Below, in pieces: positions 36,138 to 45,268 of a DNA stretch of 64,000 nucleotides (the stretch's first letter is position 1; every line of letters begins with the position of its first letter). The notes beneath the pieces are model-generated. The model ran no database searches, was not told the origin of the DNA, and saw only the letters and a program-made list of their open reading frames with translations. The translations under genes were made by a program, and so were the position numbers. The stretch comes from Bacteroidales bacterium (GTDB lineage Bacteria > Bacteroidota > Bacteroidia > Bacteroidales > UBA932), in assembly GCA_024693285.1 (NCBI GenBank), contig JAILLE010000034.1, forward strand, positions 43,199 to 107,198. Reading direction: 5' to 3'.

Positions 36138-36734
36138 ATGAATGATATGGATAAACTAGTATCCGATCTCGTGTCCGGTCTTGGACGCCTGTTTAAAAGC
36201 AAAGTCGGTGACAAGGTCACCAAGGTTATTAGCAACAAGACCAAAACATTTGAATTCCAGTCGCTTCCGCTATCGGTTGAGGAACTGGCAGCCCTCCCGG
36301 AGGCAGCCCTGACCGACGTTTATGCGGTAGCGGCGCTTTCCCTGCTGGCTTTGACCCGCTTCGAGTCTGACCGGACCGCGTCGATCGCGATGCTCAATTT
36401 CCTGAAAGGGCCGGATCCTCTGACACCCATGGGCATCCAGCAGATATCCGACCGTTTCATGGACGGAAAGTTCTACAAGGTCAATTCCTATTTCGAGGGA
36501 GCTGTTCCAGCCAATAATTACACGCCTTCCCAGCCCTATAAGGTGAAGGTGTCCTCCACCCCGTATTCATTTGATAATGAAAACTGGGCGACTCTCTACC
36601 TCCATTCTGGCGGAGCCGACAACCCCCGCCCGGTGAAGCTTAGGAAGAAACCCAGCACCGGGCAGTGGTTCCTGGTTGAAATCCAGTACCTTTCAGACGT
36701 GCGCCCTCCCGTCGCCGAGGACAAGTGGGCGTAA
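36138..36734 (+). CDS. DUF6935-like protein
   Basis: A 198-residue cytoplasmic protein of unknown function. It starts with a short amphipathic leader (KLVSDLVSGLGRLFKSKVGD). The core (LPLSVEELAALPEAALTDVYAVAALSLLAL) and LNFLKGPDPLTPMGIQQISDRFM resemble the DUF6935 family as I remember it. There is no signal peptide. The upstream frame to 36018 is open but lies opposite GH127 and lacks similarity, so I start at 36138. It is convergent with a Big_2 lipoprotein gene with a 5-base gap. Confidence 0.75.
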   Translation: MNDMDKLVSDLVSGLGRLFKSKVGDKVTKVISNKTKTFEFQSLPLSVEELAALPEAALTDVYAVAALSLLALTRFESDRTASIAMLNFLKGPDPLTPMGIQQISDRFMDGKFYKVNSYFEGAVPANNYTPSQPYKVKVSSTPYSFDNENWATLYLHSGGADNPRPVKLRKKPSTGQWFLVEIQYLSDVRPPVAEDKWA

Positions 36735-36739
36735 GGTAG

Positions 36740-38584
36740 TTATTCGATCACGCAGAAAGGTTGGAACGAACGACCTTCCGTAGTAGGTTCGGAATATAGT
36801 ATCTTCCCGTTCCGGTACAAGCGGGACAGAGATCCGTTTTCAAGTATAGTAAAGTATATATCCCCGGCCGGGGTTACCCACAAGGGATTCACGCAACCGG
36901 ACTCATAATGGATATACACCTCCTGGTTATAGTCCAGGGCATAGACTTTCTCTCCGTTCTTGTGGATGCGGACCTGCTTGCCAGGCTCGTCATTGACTAT
37001 CGTGTACACGTCGCTTCCGACACAACGTATATTTGACTCCTGATTATAATCCACCGTATCAATCACTTTCTCGAACACTCCGTTCTTGTACAATCGCACG
37101 GATTCCTTACCATCGGCGTAGTTGGCGGCGAGGATATATACGTCTCCCGCGTCACTTACCGTTATGTTTGGCCTGCCGATGGAATTCTCCTCAATTAAAT
37201 TCTCGGTAACCTTCCCGTCAGAGGAGATCTTGTAATAAACGAGATATTGTTTTTTGAAACTGTCCCTGATTGTAGCGGCGACATATATGTCCCCATTGGG
37301 AGCGACAGCAATCCTGGGGTCAAAAACCAACGTGGCGGTACCTTCCAGATAATATTCGGAAATGGATCCGTCTATCTTCGCCCTCACTACCTTGGGTTTG
37401 TCACCGACACTATACAGGACGGCGTAAACACCTTTCCTCGAGGCGATACCGCGGACATTTGACTCTTGATGGTCCTTCAGGTTGATTTTCGGCTCACGGT
37501 TCACGCATATCCAGTCTTCGCTTCCATATTCCTCATAGGAATACAATTCCGAACCATCGGCGTCAAGATATATGGCTGAGCTGAAACGGAAATAGCCTTT
37601 ATTGAACGCCCCGTTGAGAGGATCAGGCTCGTTATTGCGATAAACCATGTAATTCGAGATCGAATAGATTGATGGTCCATCGACCTTGGCTACCGTAACC
37701 GCACATTCAGCCTTGAAACCTCCTTCCTCGGAAGTAACTGTGATAGTGGCGGTTCCTTCTTTCACACCTGTGACTGTTCCATCACTGACAGTCGCCACGG
37801 ACGGGTCTGACGAGGTCCAGGTGACATTCTTATTCGCCGCATAAGACGGATAGAACACGACCGTAAGGGTCCTTGTAGAGCCTACGCTGATGTCCATGAT
37901 GTCAGCATCGAGGGATATCCCCTTTAGGGAGTCATCCTCTTTGACAGTCACATCGCAGAAACCTTGCTTATCGTTGTACGACTTCGAACGTACGACAATC
38001 TTGGTTGTTCCAGGCTTCAAGGCAGTGACAAGTCCGTTAGCGTCGACTGAGGCGACATCCGTCTGCTGTGAAACCCATTCGACATTTTGGTCCGCATCTG
38101 CCGGACTGACTACAGCCTTGAGCTGATATGTATCGCCCTCCTTGATCTCCAGGGTGGCAGGCTCAATCGTCACGCCCTCTACAACCACATTCTTGGCGGT
38201 CACTGTCACCGAACATGTCGCGGTCTTGGAACCGTCTGTGGTCGTGACTGTTATGGTGGCCGATCCGGCTTTCACGGCAGTCACCTTACCGCTATTGTCA
38301 ACTGAAGCGATGTTTGAGTCCGATGATTTCCAGCTCACCGCTTTGTTCGTCGCGTTCTCTGGCGAGACAGTGGCGGTCAGTGTCTCCGAGCCGCCCTCCA
38401 CCAGGCTGATGGATGTCTTGTTAAGGCTGACCCCAGTCACGGCAACCGTCTTGGGTTCATCCTTGCCACCTCCCTCGTTTCCTCCACCCCCAGGTTGCTC
38501 CTCCGGACCGCACGATATAAAGCAAGCGAAAGCCATAGAAACCGCTACTATCGCCGAGACTAACTTTGAAATAGTTGTTTTCAT
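36740..38584 (-). CDS. Lipoprotein with three Big_2 domains and a propeller-like C-terminus
   Basis: A 614-residue surface lipoprotein. The lipobox is CFISC near residue 23, followed by a glycine- and glutamate-rich linker. Three tandem Big_2 domains (about residues 45-130, 132-215 and 218-300) share the ITVTT/ITVTS strand and VTAVKAG, VTALKPG or VTGVKEG turns. The last 300 residues have repeated short strand pairs (RLYKNGVFEKVIDT, RIHKNGEKVYALDY, RLYRNGKILYSEP), suggesting a beta-propeller. The start at 38584 is chosen for the signal peptide. The role is unknown; glycan or protein binding at the surface is plausible. Confidence 0.88.
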   Translation of the reverse strand: MKTTISKLVSAIVAVSMAFACFISCGPEEQPGGGGNEGGGKDEPKTVAVTGVSLNKTSISLVEGGSETLTATVSPENATNKAVSWKSSDSNIASVDNSGKVTAVKAGSATITVTTTDGSKTATCSVTVTAKNVVVEGVTIEPATLEIKEGDTYQLKAVVSPADADQNVEWVSQQTDVASVDANGLVTALKPGTTKIVVRSKSYNDKQGFCDVTVKEDDSLKGISLDADIMDISVGSTRTLTVVFYPSYAANKNVTWTSSDPSVATVSDGTVTGVKEGTATITVTSEEGGFKAECAVTVAKVDGPSIYSISNYMVYRNNEPDPLNGAFNKGYFRFSSAIYLDADGSELYSYEEYGSEDWICVNREPKINLKDHQESNVRGIASRKGVYAVLYSVGDKPKVVRAKIDGSISEYYLEGTATLVFDPRIAVAPNGDIYVAATIRDSFKKQYLVYYKISSDGKVTENLIEENSIGRPNITVSDAGDVYILAANYADGKESVRLYKNGVFEKVIDTVDYNQESNIRCVGSDVYTIVNDEPGKQVRIHKNGEKVYALDYNQEVYIHYESGCVNPLWVTPAGDIYFTILENGSLSRLYRNGKILYSEPTTEGRSFQPFCVIE

Positions 38585-38873
38585 ACTGTATAATTTTTTG
38601 ATTATTAGTACATTACCATCCAAAACAGACCACAAGAAGCGTCAATTCCAGGTACCGCATGGTTTTCAAAGTTAATAATTATCAAGAAGATATACTATTT
38701 TTGAAACAGCCGGAACGCACAATAAAGCCATCAATTGTGCGGTTGGAAGGCAAAACAGGTCTATAAAGCACCAAGGCGCCTTTTTCGGTGCGGTATCACA
38801 TAGTCAAAGACCAAAAGAAAAAACCTCTGTCCTTTAATAGGGCAGAGGGGTAGATTAATTCATTCCGCAGACT
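38585..38873. other. Intergenic region between the Big_2 lipoprotein and DUF1015 genes
   Basis: The longest gene-free stretch in the window. It holds, from right to left, the terminator of the DUF1015 operon, a GCACC/GGTGC hairpin around an AAGGCGCCTT palindrome (38769-38791), a perfect inverted repeat CGCACAAT/ATTGTGCG (38716-38741), and a minus-strand -7 box TAACTTTG (38667-38674) that could drive the lipoprotein gene with a leader of about 75 bases. I see no tRNA or open reading frame of note. Confidence 0.5.
38813..38848 (-). terminator. Terminator of the serC-serA-DUF1015 operon
   Basis: On the minus strand CCTCTGCCC pairs with GGACAGAGG around a 7-base loop and is followed by TTTTTTCTTTT, 25 bases after the DUF1015 stop. 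Confidence 0.8.
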
Positions 38874-40115
38874 CTAGTCGAGGGAGTGGATGAAGAGACC
38901 TGAGCGGAGCTTGGGCTCGAACCAGGTGGTCTTCGGAGGCATGATGTTGCCGGTGTCAGCGATATCGATTAACTGGCCCATCGAGACAGGATAAAGGGCG
39001 AAAGCGACCTTCATCTCACCGGAATCAACCCTGCGGGAAAGCTCGCCAAGACCCCTGATTCCACCAACGAAATCAATCCTTTTGTCAGTACGCAAATCCT
39101 TGATTCCCAGGATGGAGTCCAGGACAAGGTTCGATAGGATCGTGACATCCAGCACGCCGATCGGATCACTGTCATCATACCTTCCGGGAAGAGCCTCGAG
39201 AGAGTACCACTTCCCATCCAGATACATCGAGAAGTTGTGGAGATGGTCCGGATGGTAAATCTCGGCACCCATCTCAACCACAGTGAAATCCTTCGCCAAT
39301 GCAGCCAAGAACTCCTCGGAAGAAAGACCGTTAAGATCCTTAACCACACGATTGTAATCCAAAATCTTGAGTTGGCTCTCCGGGAAGCACACAGCCATGA
39401 AGAAGTTGTACTCCTCATCACCCGTGTGGTTAGGGTTAAGAGCCTTCTTCTCAGCGCCGACACGGGCCGCGGCGGCGGTACGATGATGACCGTCAGCCAC
39501 ATAGAAAGCCTCAACATCACCACAGAACAACCTGGTGATCTGGTCGATCGTCTTGTCGTCATCAATCACCCAGAATTTGTGGCCGAAGTTATTCTCGTCG
39601 ATGAAGTTATATTCAGGCTCTTTCAGGACGGTCTGGGCGACGATCTTGTTAAGGATGTCGTTGTCCTTATAGGCGAAGAACACGGGCTCGATATTGGCGT
39701 TCTGGATACGGACATGGATCATACGATCGTCCTCCTTATCCTTGCGGGTGAGCTCATGCTTCTTGATCTTGCCGGAAGCGTAGTCGTCGGTGTGGGCGCA
39801 GAGCACAAGACCATACTGGGTGCGGCCCTCCATGGTCTGGGCATACACGTAATAGCACTCCTTGGGGTCACGCTTGAGCCAGCCCTTGGCCTGCCACTCC
39901 TTGAAATTGGCTACAGCCTTGTCGTACACGAGAGGATCGTGATCCTCAAGCATCGGATCGAAATCTATCTCGGGCTTGGTGATATGGAGAAGGGACTTCT
40001 CGCCAGCCATCTCCTTCGCCTCGGCGGAATTGAGCACGTCGTACGGCGGAGCCGCGACCTCTGTGACTATATCTTTGGGCGGACGAATCGCCGCGAAGGG
40101 TTTTACTCGTACCAT
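38874..40115 (-). CDS. DUF1015 family protein
   Basis: A 413-residue cytoplasmic protein of the DUF1015 family. The family start is clear (RVKPFAAIRPPKDIVTEVAAPPYDVL), as are YYVYAQTMEGRTQYGLVL and ADGHHRTAAAARVG, the last resembling a ParB/sulfiredoxin-type HHRT box. The biochemical function is not settled. It follows serA by 4 bases in the same operon as serC, an arrangement conserved in Bacteroidetes, so a link to serine metabolism is likely. Confidence 0.93.
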   Translation of the reverse strand: MVRVKPFAAIRPPKDIVTEVAAPPYDVLNSAEAKEMAGEKSLLHITKPEIDFDPMLEDHDPLVYDKAVANFKEWQAKGWLKRDPKECYYVYAQTMEGRTQYGLVLCAHTDDYASGKIKKHELTRKDKEDDRMIHVRIQNANIEPVFFAYKDNDILNKIVAQTVLKEPEYNFIDENNFGHKFWVIDDDKTIDQITRLFCGDVEAFYVADGHHRTAAAARVGAEKKALNPNHTGDEEYNFFMAVCFPESQLKILDYNRVVKDLNGLSSEEFLAALAKDFTVVEMGAEIYHPDHLHNFSMYLDGKWYSLEALPGRYDDSDPIGVLDVTILSNLVLDSILGIKDLRTDKRIDFVGGIRGLGELSRRVDSGEMKVAFALYPVSMGQLIDIADTGNIMPPKTTWFEPKLRSGLFIHSLD

Positions 40116-40119
40116 GACA

Positions 40120-41040
40120 TTACTTGTTAACCTGGAAACGGGTGTTACCTGTGGCGAAGAAGTCGCAAATCTGGCGGGCGGCGGCGAGACCGGCGTTCAT
40201 GTTGGCCTCAGCTGTCTGGGCACCCATCTTCTTGGGAGTCGCGAAGACCCGCAGCCCGAACTTCTCCTTGAGAGCCTCGTAGTTGTCAGGCATCACGTCG
40301 GTGATATACTTAAGGTCAGGACGCTCCTCGAGAGCCTTCATAAGTCCCTCCTCGTCAATAACTTCCTTGCGGGCGGTGTTGACCAGGCAAGCGCCTTTCG
40401 GCATCTTGGTTATAAGGTCGTAACCGATGCTCTTGATAGTCGAAGGCAGAGCGGGAATATGGATGGAGACATAGTCAGAGGAAGCGTAAAGCTCGTCCAG
40501 ATTGAATACGGGCTTCGCTCCACCAGCCTCGATCTGCTCAGGGGTGAGGAACGGGTCAAGGGCGAGAATCTCCATACCGAGAGCCTTGGCCTTGGCACCG
40601 ACAAGACGGCCGACGTTGCCGAAAGCCTGGATACCAAGTTTCTTTCCCTGGACCTCGCTTCCGGTAGCGGGAGTGAACTGGGTACGGGCCATGAATATCA
40701 TCATGGCGACAGCCAACTCGGCGACAGCGTTGGAGTTCTGTCCGGGAGTGTTCATAACGACAACCTTGTGGGCGGTGGCGGCGGCGAGGTCGACATTGTC
40801 GAATCCGGCACCGGCGCGGACGACGATCTTCAGGTTCTTAGCGGCGTCAAGCACCTCGGCGGTGACTTTGTCGGAACGGATAATGAGGGCGTCGACATCA
40901 GCGACGGCGGCAATCAACTCGGAAGCGTCAGCATATTTCTCGAGGGCGGCGAACTCATGGCCGGCTCCTTCGACAATCTCCTTGATTCCAGCTACAGCAG
41001 CTGCGGAAAAAGGTTTCTGGGTAGCGACTAATATTTTCAT
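40120..41040 (-). CDS. serA: 3-phosphoglycerate dehydrogenase
   Basis: First committed step of serine biosynthesis. It is a compact D-2-hydroxyacid dehydrogenase of 306 residues without the C-terminal ACT regulatory domain of E. coli SerA, as usual in Bacteroidetes. The nucleotide-binding fold (LGIQAFGNVGRLVGAKAKALG), the catalytic region (LVNTARKEVIDEEGL) and a histidine-equivalent region near the C-terminus are visible. The start at 41040 reads MKILVATQKPFS; an ATG two codons upstream is possible. It sits 6 bases after serC. Confidence 0.93.
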   Translation of the reverse strand: MKILVATQKPFSAAAVAGIKEIVEGAGHEFAALEKYADASELIAAVADVDALIIRSDKVTAEVLDAAKNLKIVVRAGAGFDNVDLAAATAHKVVVMNTPGQNSNAVAELAVAMMIFMARTQFTPATGSEVQGKKLGIQAFGNVGRLVGAKAKALGMEILALDPFLTPEQIEAGGAKPVFNLDELYASSDYVSIHIPALPSTIKSIGYDLITKMPKGACLVNTARKEVIDEEGLMKALEERPDLKYITDVMPDNYEALKEKFGLRVFATPKKMGAQTAEANMNAGLAAARQICDFFATGNTRFQVNK

Positions 41041-41046
41041 TATCAA

Positions 41047-42120
41047 TTACTTCTTAAGAGTCTCAAATTCCTTCATGCAGTCCACAAGAGCCTGGACATC
41101 CTCGAGGGCGCAAGCGTTGTACAGGGAAGCCCTGAATCCTCCGACGGAGCGATGACCCTTGATGCCGATCATGCCCTGCTCTTTCGCGAAGGCCATGAAC
41201 TCATCCTGGAGAGCCTCATAGCCGGGAGCCATAACGAAGCAGACATTCATGATAGAACGGTCCTCCTTGGCGGCGGTGCCGACGAACAGAGGGTTACGGT
41301 CGATCTCACCGTAGAGAAGGTTGGCCTTCTCGGTGTCAATCTTGTGGATAGCCTCCACACCACCGATGCCCTTGAGCCACTTCAAGGTCTCGTTCATCAT
41401 GTAGATCGAGAACACGGGAGGAGTGTTGAACATGGAGAGCTTGTCGATGTGGGTGCGATAGTCAAGCATCGTAGGGATATACCTGGAGACCCTACCGAGG
41501 GAATCCTTCTTGATGATGGCGAAGATAACACCGGCGGGGCCGACGTTCTTCTGGGCGCCACCATAGATGAGATCGTATTTGGACACGTCCACGGGACGGC
41601 TCATGATGTCGGAGCTCATGTCGGCGATGAGGGGAACGGGGCAGTCGATATCTTCCTTGATCTCAGTACCATAGATGGTGTTGTTGGTCGTGATGTGGAA
41701 GTAGTCGATGTCGGTCGGGATCTCATAGCCCTTAGGAATATAAGAATAGTTCTTGTCGGCTGAGCTTGCGAGAGCGTAAGCCTCTCCAATGCCCTTGGCC
41801 TCTTTGAGAGCCTTCTTCGCCCAGACACCAGTCTCAAGGTAAGCGGCCTTCTTCTCAAGATAGTTCATGGCCACATAGAGGAACTGAAGCGAGGCACCGC
41901 CACCGAGGAAAACTACCTCATGGGTCTCAGGGATATGCAGGAGTTCCCTCCAGAGGGCGCGGCACTCATCCATAGTCTCGTCCCACTCCTTGGTACGGTG
42001 GGAGATGCTGAGGACTGACACTCCTGTGCCTTTGAAGTCTTTCAAAGCTTCAATGGCATTGTCGATAGCCACCTGCGGGAGCAGGCACGGGCCGGCATTG
42101 AATACGTGAACTTTTTTCAT
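41047..42120 (-). CDS. serC: Phosphoserine aminotransferase
   Basis: PLP enzyme converting 3-phosphohydroxypyruvate to phosphoserine. At 357 residues it shows the family start ([20 protein letters not shown]), the PLP lysine in [14 protein letters not shown] and the C-terminal [15 protein letters not shown]. It leads the serC-serA-DUF1015 operon on the minus strand. A 78-base AT-rich gap separates it from pyrB upstream and probably holds a promoter, although I cannot identify a clean consensus there. Confidence 0.96.
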   Translation of the reverse strand: MKKVHVFNAGPCLLPQVAIDNAIEALKDFKGTGVSVLSISHRTKEWDETMDECRALWRELLHIPETHEVVFLGGGASLQFLYVAMNYLEKKAAYLETGVWAKKALKEAKGIGEAYALASSADKNYSYIPKGYEIPTDIDYFHITTNNTIYGTEIKEDIDCPVPLIADMSSDIMSRPVDVSKYDLIYGGAQKNVGPAGVIFAIIKKDSLGRVSRYIPTMLDYRTHIDKLSMFNTPPVFSIYMMNETLKWLKGIGGVEAIHKIDTEKANLLYGEIDRNPLFVGTAAKEDRSIMNVCFVMAPGYEALQDEFMAFAKEQGMIGIKGHRSVGGFRASLYNACALEDVQALVDCMKEFETLKK

Positions 42121-42198
42121 TTTTGAGATATCAAATTATAACTGTTATTAAAAGCGTGATTAGGAATCAAAACCAAATCCGGTGTAAAGATAGACAAA

Positions 42199-43107
42199 TT
42201 AAAAGGAATAACCCAATAAATAAGAGATAATCGCCATGCGGACATACATGCCGCCTCCGGCTTGCTGGAAATAATAGGCGTAAGGGGTTGAATCGACATC
42301 CTCAGCGATCTCTCCGACCCTAGGCAGAGGATGCATAATCCTCATCCCGGGCCTGACAGAACCAAGCATCGAAGCCGTCAAGCGATAGACATCCTTAACC
42401 TTCTCATATTCAGCGAGATCCGGGAATCTCTCTTGCTGTACCCTGGTCATGTAGAGAATGTCGCATTCGTTGAGACCATCCTCAATCCTGGACACCTGCC
42501 TGTAAGGGATCCCGTCCCTGTCCAGCATCTCGATGTATTTCTTGGGCATCTCGAGCTCTTCCGGAGCGGTGAATGTGAACTTGGGGCTGAAGTGCCTCAA
42601 CGCATCCACAAGGGAATGTACGGCCCGGCCATATTTCAAGTCACCTACCATGTTGATATCCAGCCCGTCAAGTCTCCCCTGTGTCTTCCTGATGGAATAC
42701 AGATCCAGAAGGGTCTGGCTCGGGTGCTGGTTCGCTCCGTCTCCAGCGTTCACCACCGGCACAGAGGCGACAGAGGCGGCGATGTCAGCGGCTCCGGCCA
42801 TAGGATGACGCATCACGATCAGGTCCACATAGTTGGACACTATCTTGATGGTGTCCTCCAAGGTCTCACCCTTAGTCTGGCTGGTGTTGCGGTTATCCGG
42901 GAAACCGATAACCCTGGCTCCAAGCCTGTTGATCGCGGCCTCGAAAGAAAGCCTCGTCCTGGTGGACGGCTCGAAAAACAGGCAGGCGACGACCTTGCCG
43001 GACAGGAAACTCCGCTCCCGATCCTTCTCGAACAGAGCGGCCATGTCCAGGATATGGAGTATTTCCTCCTTGCTGAAATCCTGGATTGAGATTAGACTTT
43101 TAGGCAT
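42199..43107 (-). CDS. pyrB: Aspartate carbamoyltransferase catalytic subunit
   Basis: Forms carbamoyl-aspartate in pyrimidine synthesis. The carbamoyl-phosphate loop [13 protein letters not shown], the [14 protein letters not shown] block and the C-terminal [15 protein letters not shown] are all intact in 302 residues. The regulatory subunit gene pyrI, which often follows pyrB in Bacteroides, is not next to it; serC follows instead. The gene lies 13 bases behind the YigZ gene. Confidence 0.96.
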   Translation of the reverse strand: MPKSLISIQDFSKEEILHILDMAALFEKDRERSFLSGKVVACLFFEPSTRTRLSFEAAINRLGARVIGFPDNRNTSQTKGETLEDTIKIVSNYVDLIVMRHPMAGAADIAASVASVPVVNAGDGANQHPSQTLLDLYSIRKTQGRLDGLDINMVGDLKYGRAVHSLVDALRHFSPKFTFTAPEELEMPKKYIEMLDRDGIPYRQVSRIEDGLNECDILYMTRVQQERFPDLAEYEKVKDVYRLTASMLGSVRPGMRIMHPLPRVGEIAEDVDSTPYAYYFQQAGGGMYVRMAIISYLLGYSF

Positions 43108-43120
43108 ATTTAAATAATTG

Positions 43121-43744
43121 TTATTGAATATCTTCCACTACAAGTCCGGATATTCCGGAAACCCTCTTAAAGAAGTCCTCGCCTTGGGAGAGCCTCACCC
43201 ACGCCTTAAGGGAGCATGAGTTGCAGAAATCCTGGTCCTTCTGCTTAAGATCCATGTCTTTTAGGACCTTCATGACCTGGTTCATCTCCCCGTAACCGAA
43301 ACTCACATTATACCACTTTCCCGCGATCTTCTCCACCGATCCCGCGTTGTCAAGAGCCTCGGCGGTAGAGGTCTTGTACGCCCGGATAAGCCCCGGGATG
43401 CCCAGCTTGATCCCCCCGAAATAACGCACCACCACGACAAGAGTATCGCTTAAGGAACGGGAATCTATCTGGCCAAGGATCGGTCTGCCCGCCGAACCGG
43501 ACGGCTCACCGTCATCGTTTGCCCTGAATTTGTCGCCGAGGTACCCGAGACGGTAGGCGTAACAATGGTGCCTGGCATCGTGGTACTTCTTCTTGAGATC
43601 GGCCACGATGTCCTTCACTTCTTCCTCAGTCTCAACAGGATAGGCAAATGAGATGAATCGGCTGCCATTGTCTTTGAACAGTCCTTCCGCCGGGGCTGGA
43701 ACGCCCAGGTACGAGTCTTTAATGATGTTTTCGGAAAGGCTCAT
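43121..43744 (-). CDS. YigZ/IMPACT family protein
   Basis: A 207-residue member of the UPF0029/IMPACT family. The conserved core ([27 protein letters not shown] and [20 protein letters not shown]) is complete, and a C-terminal DUF1949-like part follows. The molecular role is unclear; eukaryotic IMPACT acts in translation stress. I start at the ATG at 43744 and not at the TTG two codons upstream. It is the first gene of the minus-strand group leading to pyrB. Confidence 0.9.
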   Translation of the reverse strand: MSLSENIIKDSYLGVPAPAEGLFKDNGSRFISFAYPVETEEEVKDIVADLKKKYHDARHHCYAYRLGYLGDKFRANDDGEPSGSAGRPILGQIDSRSLSDTLVVVVRYFGGIKLGIPGLIRAYKTSTAEALDNAGSVEKIAGKWYNVSFGYGEMNQVMKVLKDMDLKQKDQDFCNSCSLKAWVRLSQGEDFFKRVSGISGLVVEDIQ

Positions 43745-43778
43745 TCTCAACTTACGAAATTAACGTTTTTCAGATTAT

Positions 43779-43810
43779 TTTGCAACGCAAGGGGATTTTT
43801 TGTATTTTTG
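43779..43810 (+). promoter_or_regulatory. Bacteroides-type promoter for the pRiA4b ORF-3-like gene
   Basis: TTTG at 43779-43782, a 20-base spacer and TATTTTTG at 43803-43810. The predicted start is near 43816, 13 bases before the ATG at 43829. Confidence 0.65.
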
Positions 43811-43828
43811 AATAACTATTTGAGTTTT

Positions 43829-44407
43829 ATGGTTTATCAATTCAGAGTCACACTTGCCGGAATCAAAGGATTCTACAGGGTTTACAGGATGGATGGGACC
43901 CGCACGCTTTACGAGTTCCACAAACAGATGAGGGCCGATATGGAGTTCCCCCAGGACCAGCTTATCATGTTCAAGGCGTTGGATGCCGAGGGTGGAGTCG
44001 TGGCGCGTTATTGTCTGTTCGACCTTGGATACGGAACGGTTGACAACGTCACTGTCAAGCAAGCTATCGAGGCTGGAATCGCCTCATTCTTATATTTTTA
44101 TGATGTCCCCAACAAGAAAAGCGTCATCGTGACCTTTGAAGGCGAAGAAGAAGGCAAGGGGCCCGCGCCGGTCATCGTCGATGTCAAGGGGCCCAACCCA
44201 ATCGAATTCGAGAACGGCTATGTCGCGTTCGAGGACTTGCCGGATTCACAGCGCCACCTTCCCGGACAGAAGCCCGACTGGCTTGGCAGTCTCGCCGACT
44301 CAGCGTCAGGCTCTGGAGGAGAGGACGATGATGACGACGAGGAAGAGGAGGATGACGACGAGGACGGCAAGGAGGTTTTCGACGGGTCTGAGGATCTGGA
44401 TTTCTAG
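43829..44407 (+). CDS. Plasmid pRiA4b ORF-3-like protein with acidic tail
   Basis: A 192-residue protein. Residues 1-150 resemble the pRiA4b ORF-3 family (VYQFRVTLAGIKGFYRVYRM, TLYEFHKQMRADMEF). The tail, residues 160-192, is extremely acidic, with a run of about 15 Asp and Glu residues. The function is unknown; the tail suggests binding to a basic partner or DNA mimicry, which is inference. The ATG at 43829 is chosen because it starts the family domain and follows a good promoter by a short leader. miaA starts 3 bases after the stop. Confidence 0.75.
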   Translation: MVYQFRVTLAGIKGFYRVYRMDGTRTLYEFHKQMRADMEFPQDQLIMFKALDAEGGVVARYCLFDLGYGTVDNVTVKQAIEAGIASFLYFYDVPNKKSVIVTFEGEEEGKGPAPVIVDVKGPNPIEFENGYVAFEDLPDSQRHLPGQKPDWLGSLADSASGSGGEDDDDDEEEEDDDEDGKEVFDGSEDLDF

Positions 44408-44410
44408 GCC

Positions 44411-45268
44411 ATGTCCCGCCGGCTCGTCGTGATACTCGGGCCGACGGCCGTGGGCAAGACGGATTTCAGCGTCCGGAAGGCTCTTGAATACGGTTCTCCG
44501 GTTATTTCCTGCGATTCCAGGCAAATCTACAAAGAGATGACTATAGGCACGGCTGTTCCTGACCGGGAACAGCTCGAGACCGTCAAGCATTATTTCATCC
44601 AGACTGTCCCTGTCACCCAGACCTACACCGCGGGCGATTACGAGAAGGATGCCATCTCCTTGATCAACAGGTTGTTCGACGAAGGTCATGAGACACTTGT
44701 CATGACAGGCGGCTCCATGTTCTACATTGATGCCGTATGCGAAGGGTTGGATGATTTGCCGGATGGGGATCCGGAACTGAGAGCCTCGCTTTGGGAACGG
44801 CTCAGGGCGGAGGGAGTAGGCAGCCTGGTTGAAGAATTGAAGTCCAGGGACCCGGAGACATATTCCAGGATCGACAAGGAGAACAGCCAAAGGGTAATCA
44901 GGGCTTTGGAGGTGTGTCTCGTTTCAGGAAGGCCGCTCTCATCTTTCAGCTCGGGAGGCAAAAAGAGGAATTTCGAGATAGAGAAGATCGGGCTCTCAAG
45001 GCCCCGTGAGGAACTCTATTCAAGGATAAATCAACGGGTTCTGGACATGATACGGCTCGGTCTTGAGGAAGAGGTCCGGTCCCTTCTCCCCTACCGTGAC
45101 CTGCAGGCCTTGCAGACGGTTGGCTACAAGGAGATGTTCGATTATCTCGACGGGAAATATCCTCTTGAAGAAGCGGTCAGGCTAATCCAGAGGAACACCC
45201 GCCACTACGCCAAGAAACAGATGACCTGGTGGAGAAGGGACAACTCAATAAAATGGATTGATCTATAG
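44411..45268 (+). CDS. miaA: tRNA dimethylallyltransferase
   Basis: Adds a dimethylallyl group to A37 of tRNAs reading UNN codons. The P-loop is VILGPTAVGKTDFSV, then the conserved ISCDSRQIYKEMTIGTA, TGGSMFYIDAV and the tRNA-binding region near TRHYAKKQMTWWRRD. At 285 residues it is slightly shorter than the usual 300-315 but appears complete. It overlaps the convergent TonB-dependent receptor gene by 6 bases. Confidence 0.95.
   Translation: MSRRLVVILGPTAVGKTDFSVRKALEYGSPVISCDSRQIYKEMTIGTAVPDREQLETVKHYFIQTVPVTQTYTAGDYEKDAISLINRLFDEGHETLVMTGGSMFYIDAVCEGLDDLPDGDPELRASLWERLRAEGVGSLVEELKSRDPETYSRIDKENSQRVIRALEVCLVSGRPLSSFSSGGKKRNFEIEKIGLSRPREELYSRINQRVLDMIRLGLEEEVRSLLPYRDLQALQTVGYKEMFDYLDGKYPLEEAVRLIQRNTRHYAKKQMTWWRRDNSIKWIDL

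Noticed and set aside
38716..38741. Perfect inverted repeat CGCACAAT/ATTGTGCG as an operator or terminator
   Set aside because: There is no T run and no adjacent regulator or promoter box at the right distance; kept only as a note in the intergenic entry.
39976..41031. Open frame of 351 codons on the plus strand opposite serA and DUF1015
   Set aside because: Low-complexity Gly/Leu-rich translation opposite two well-supported genes.
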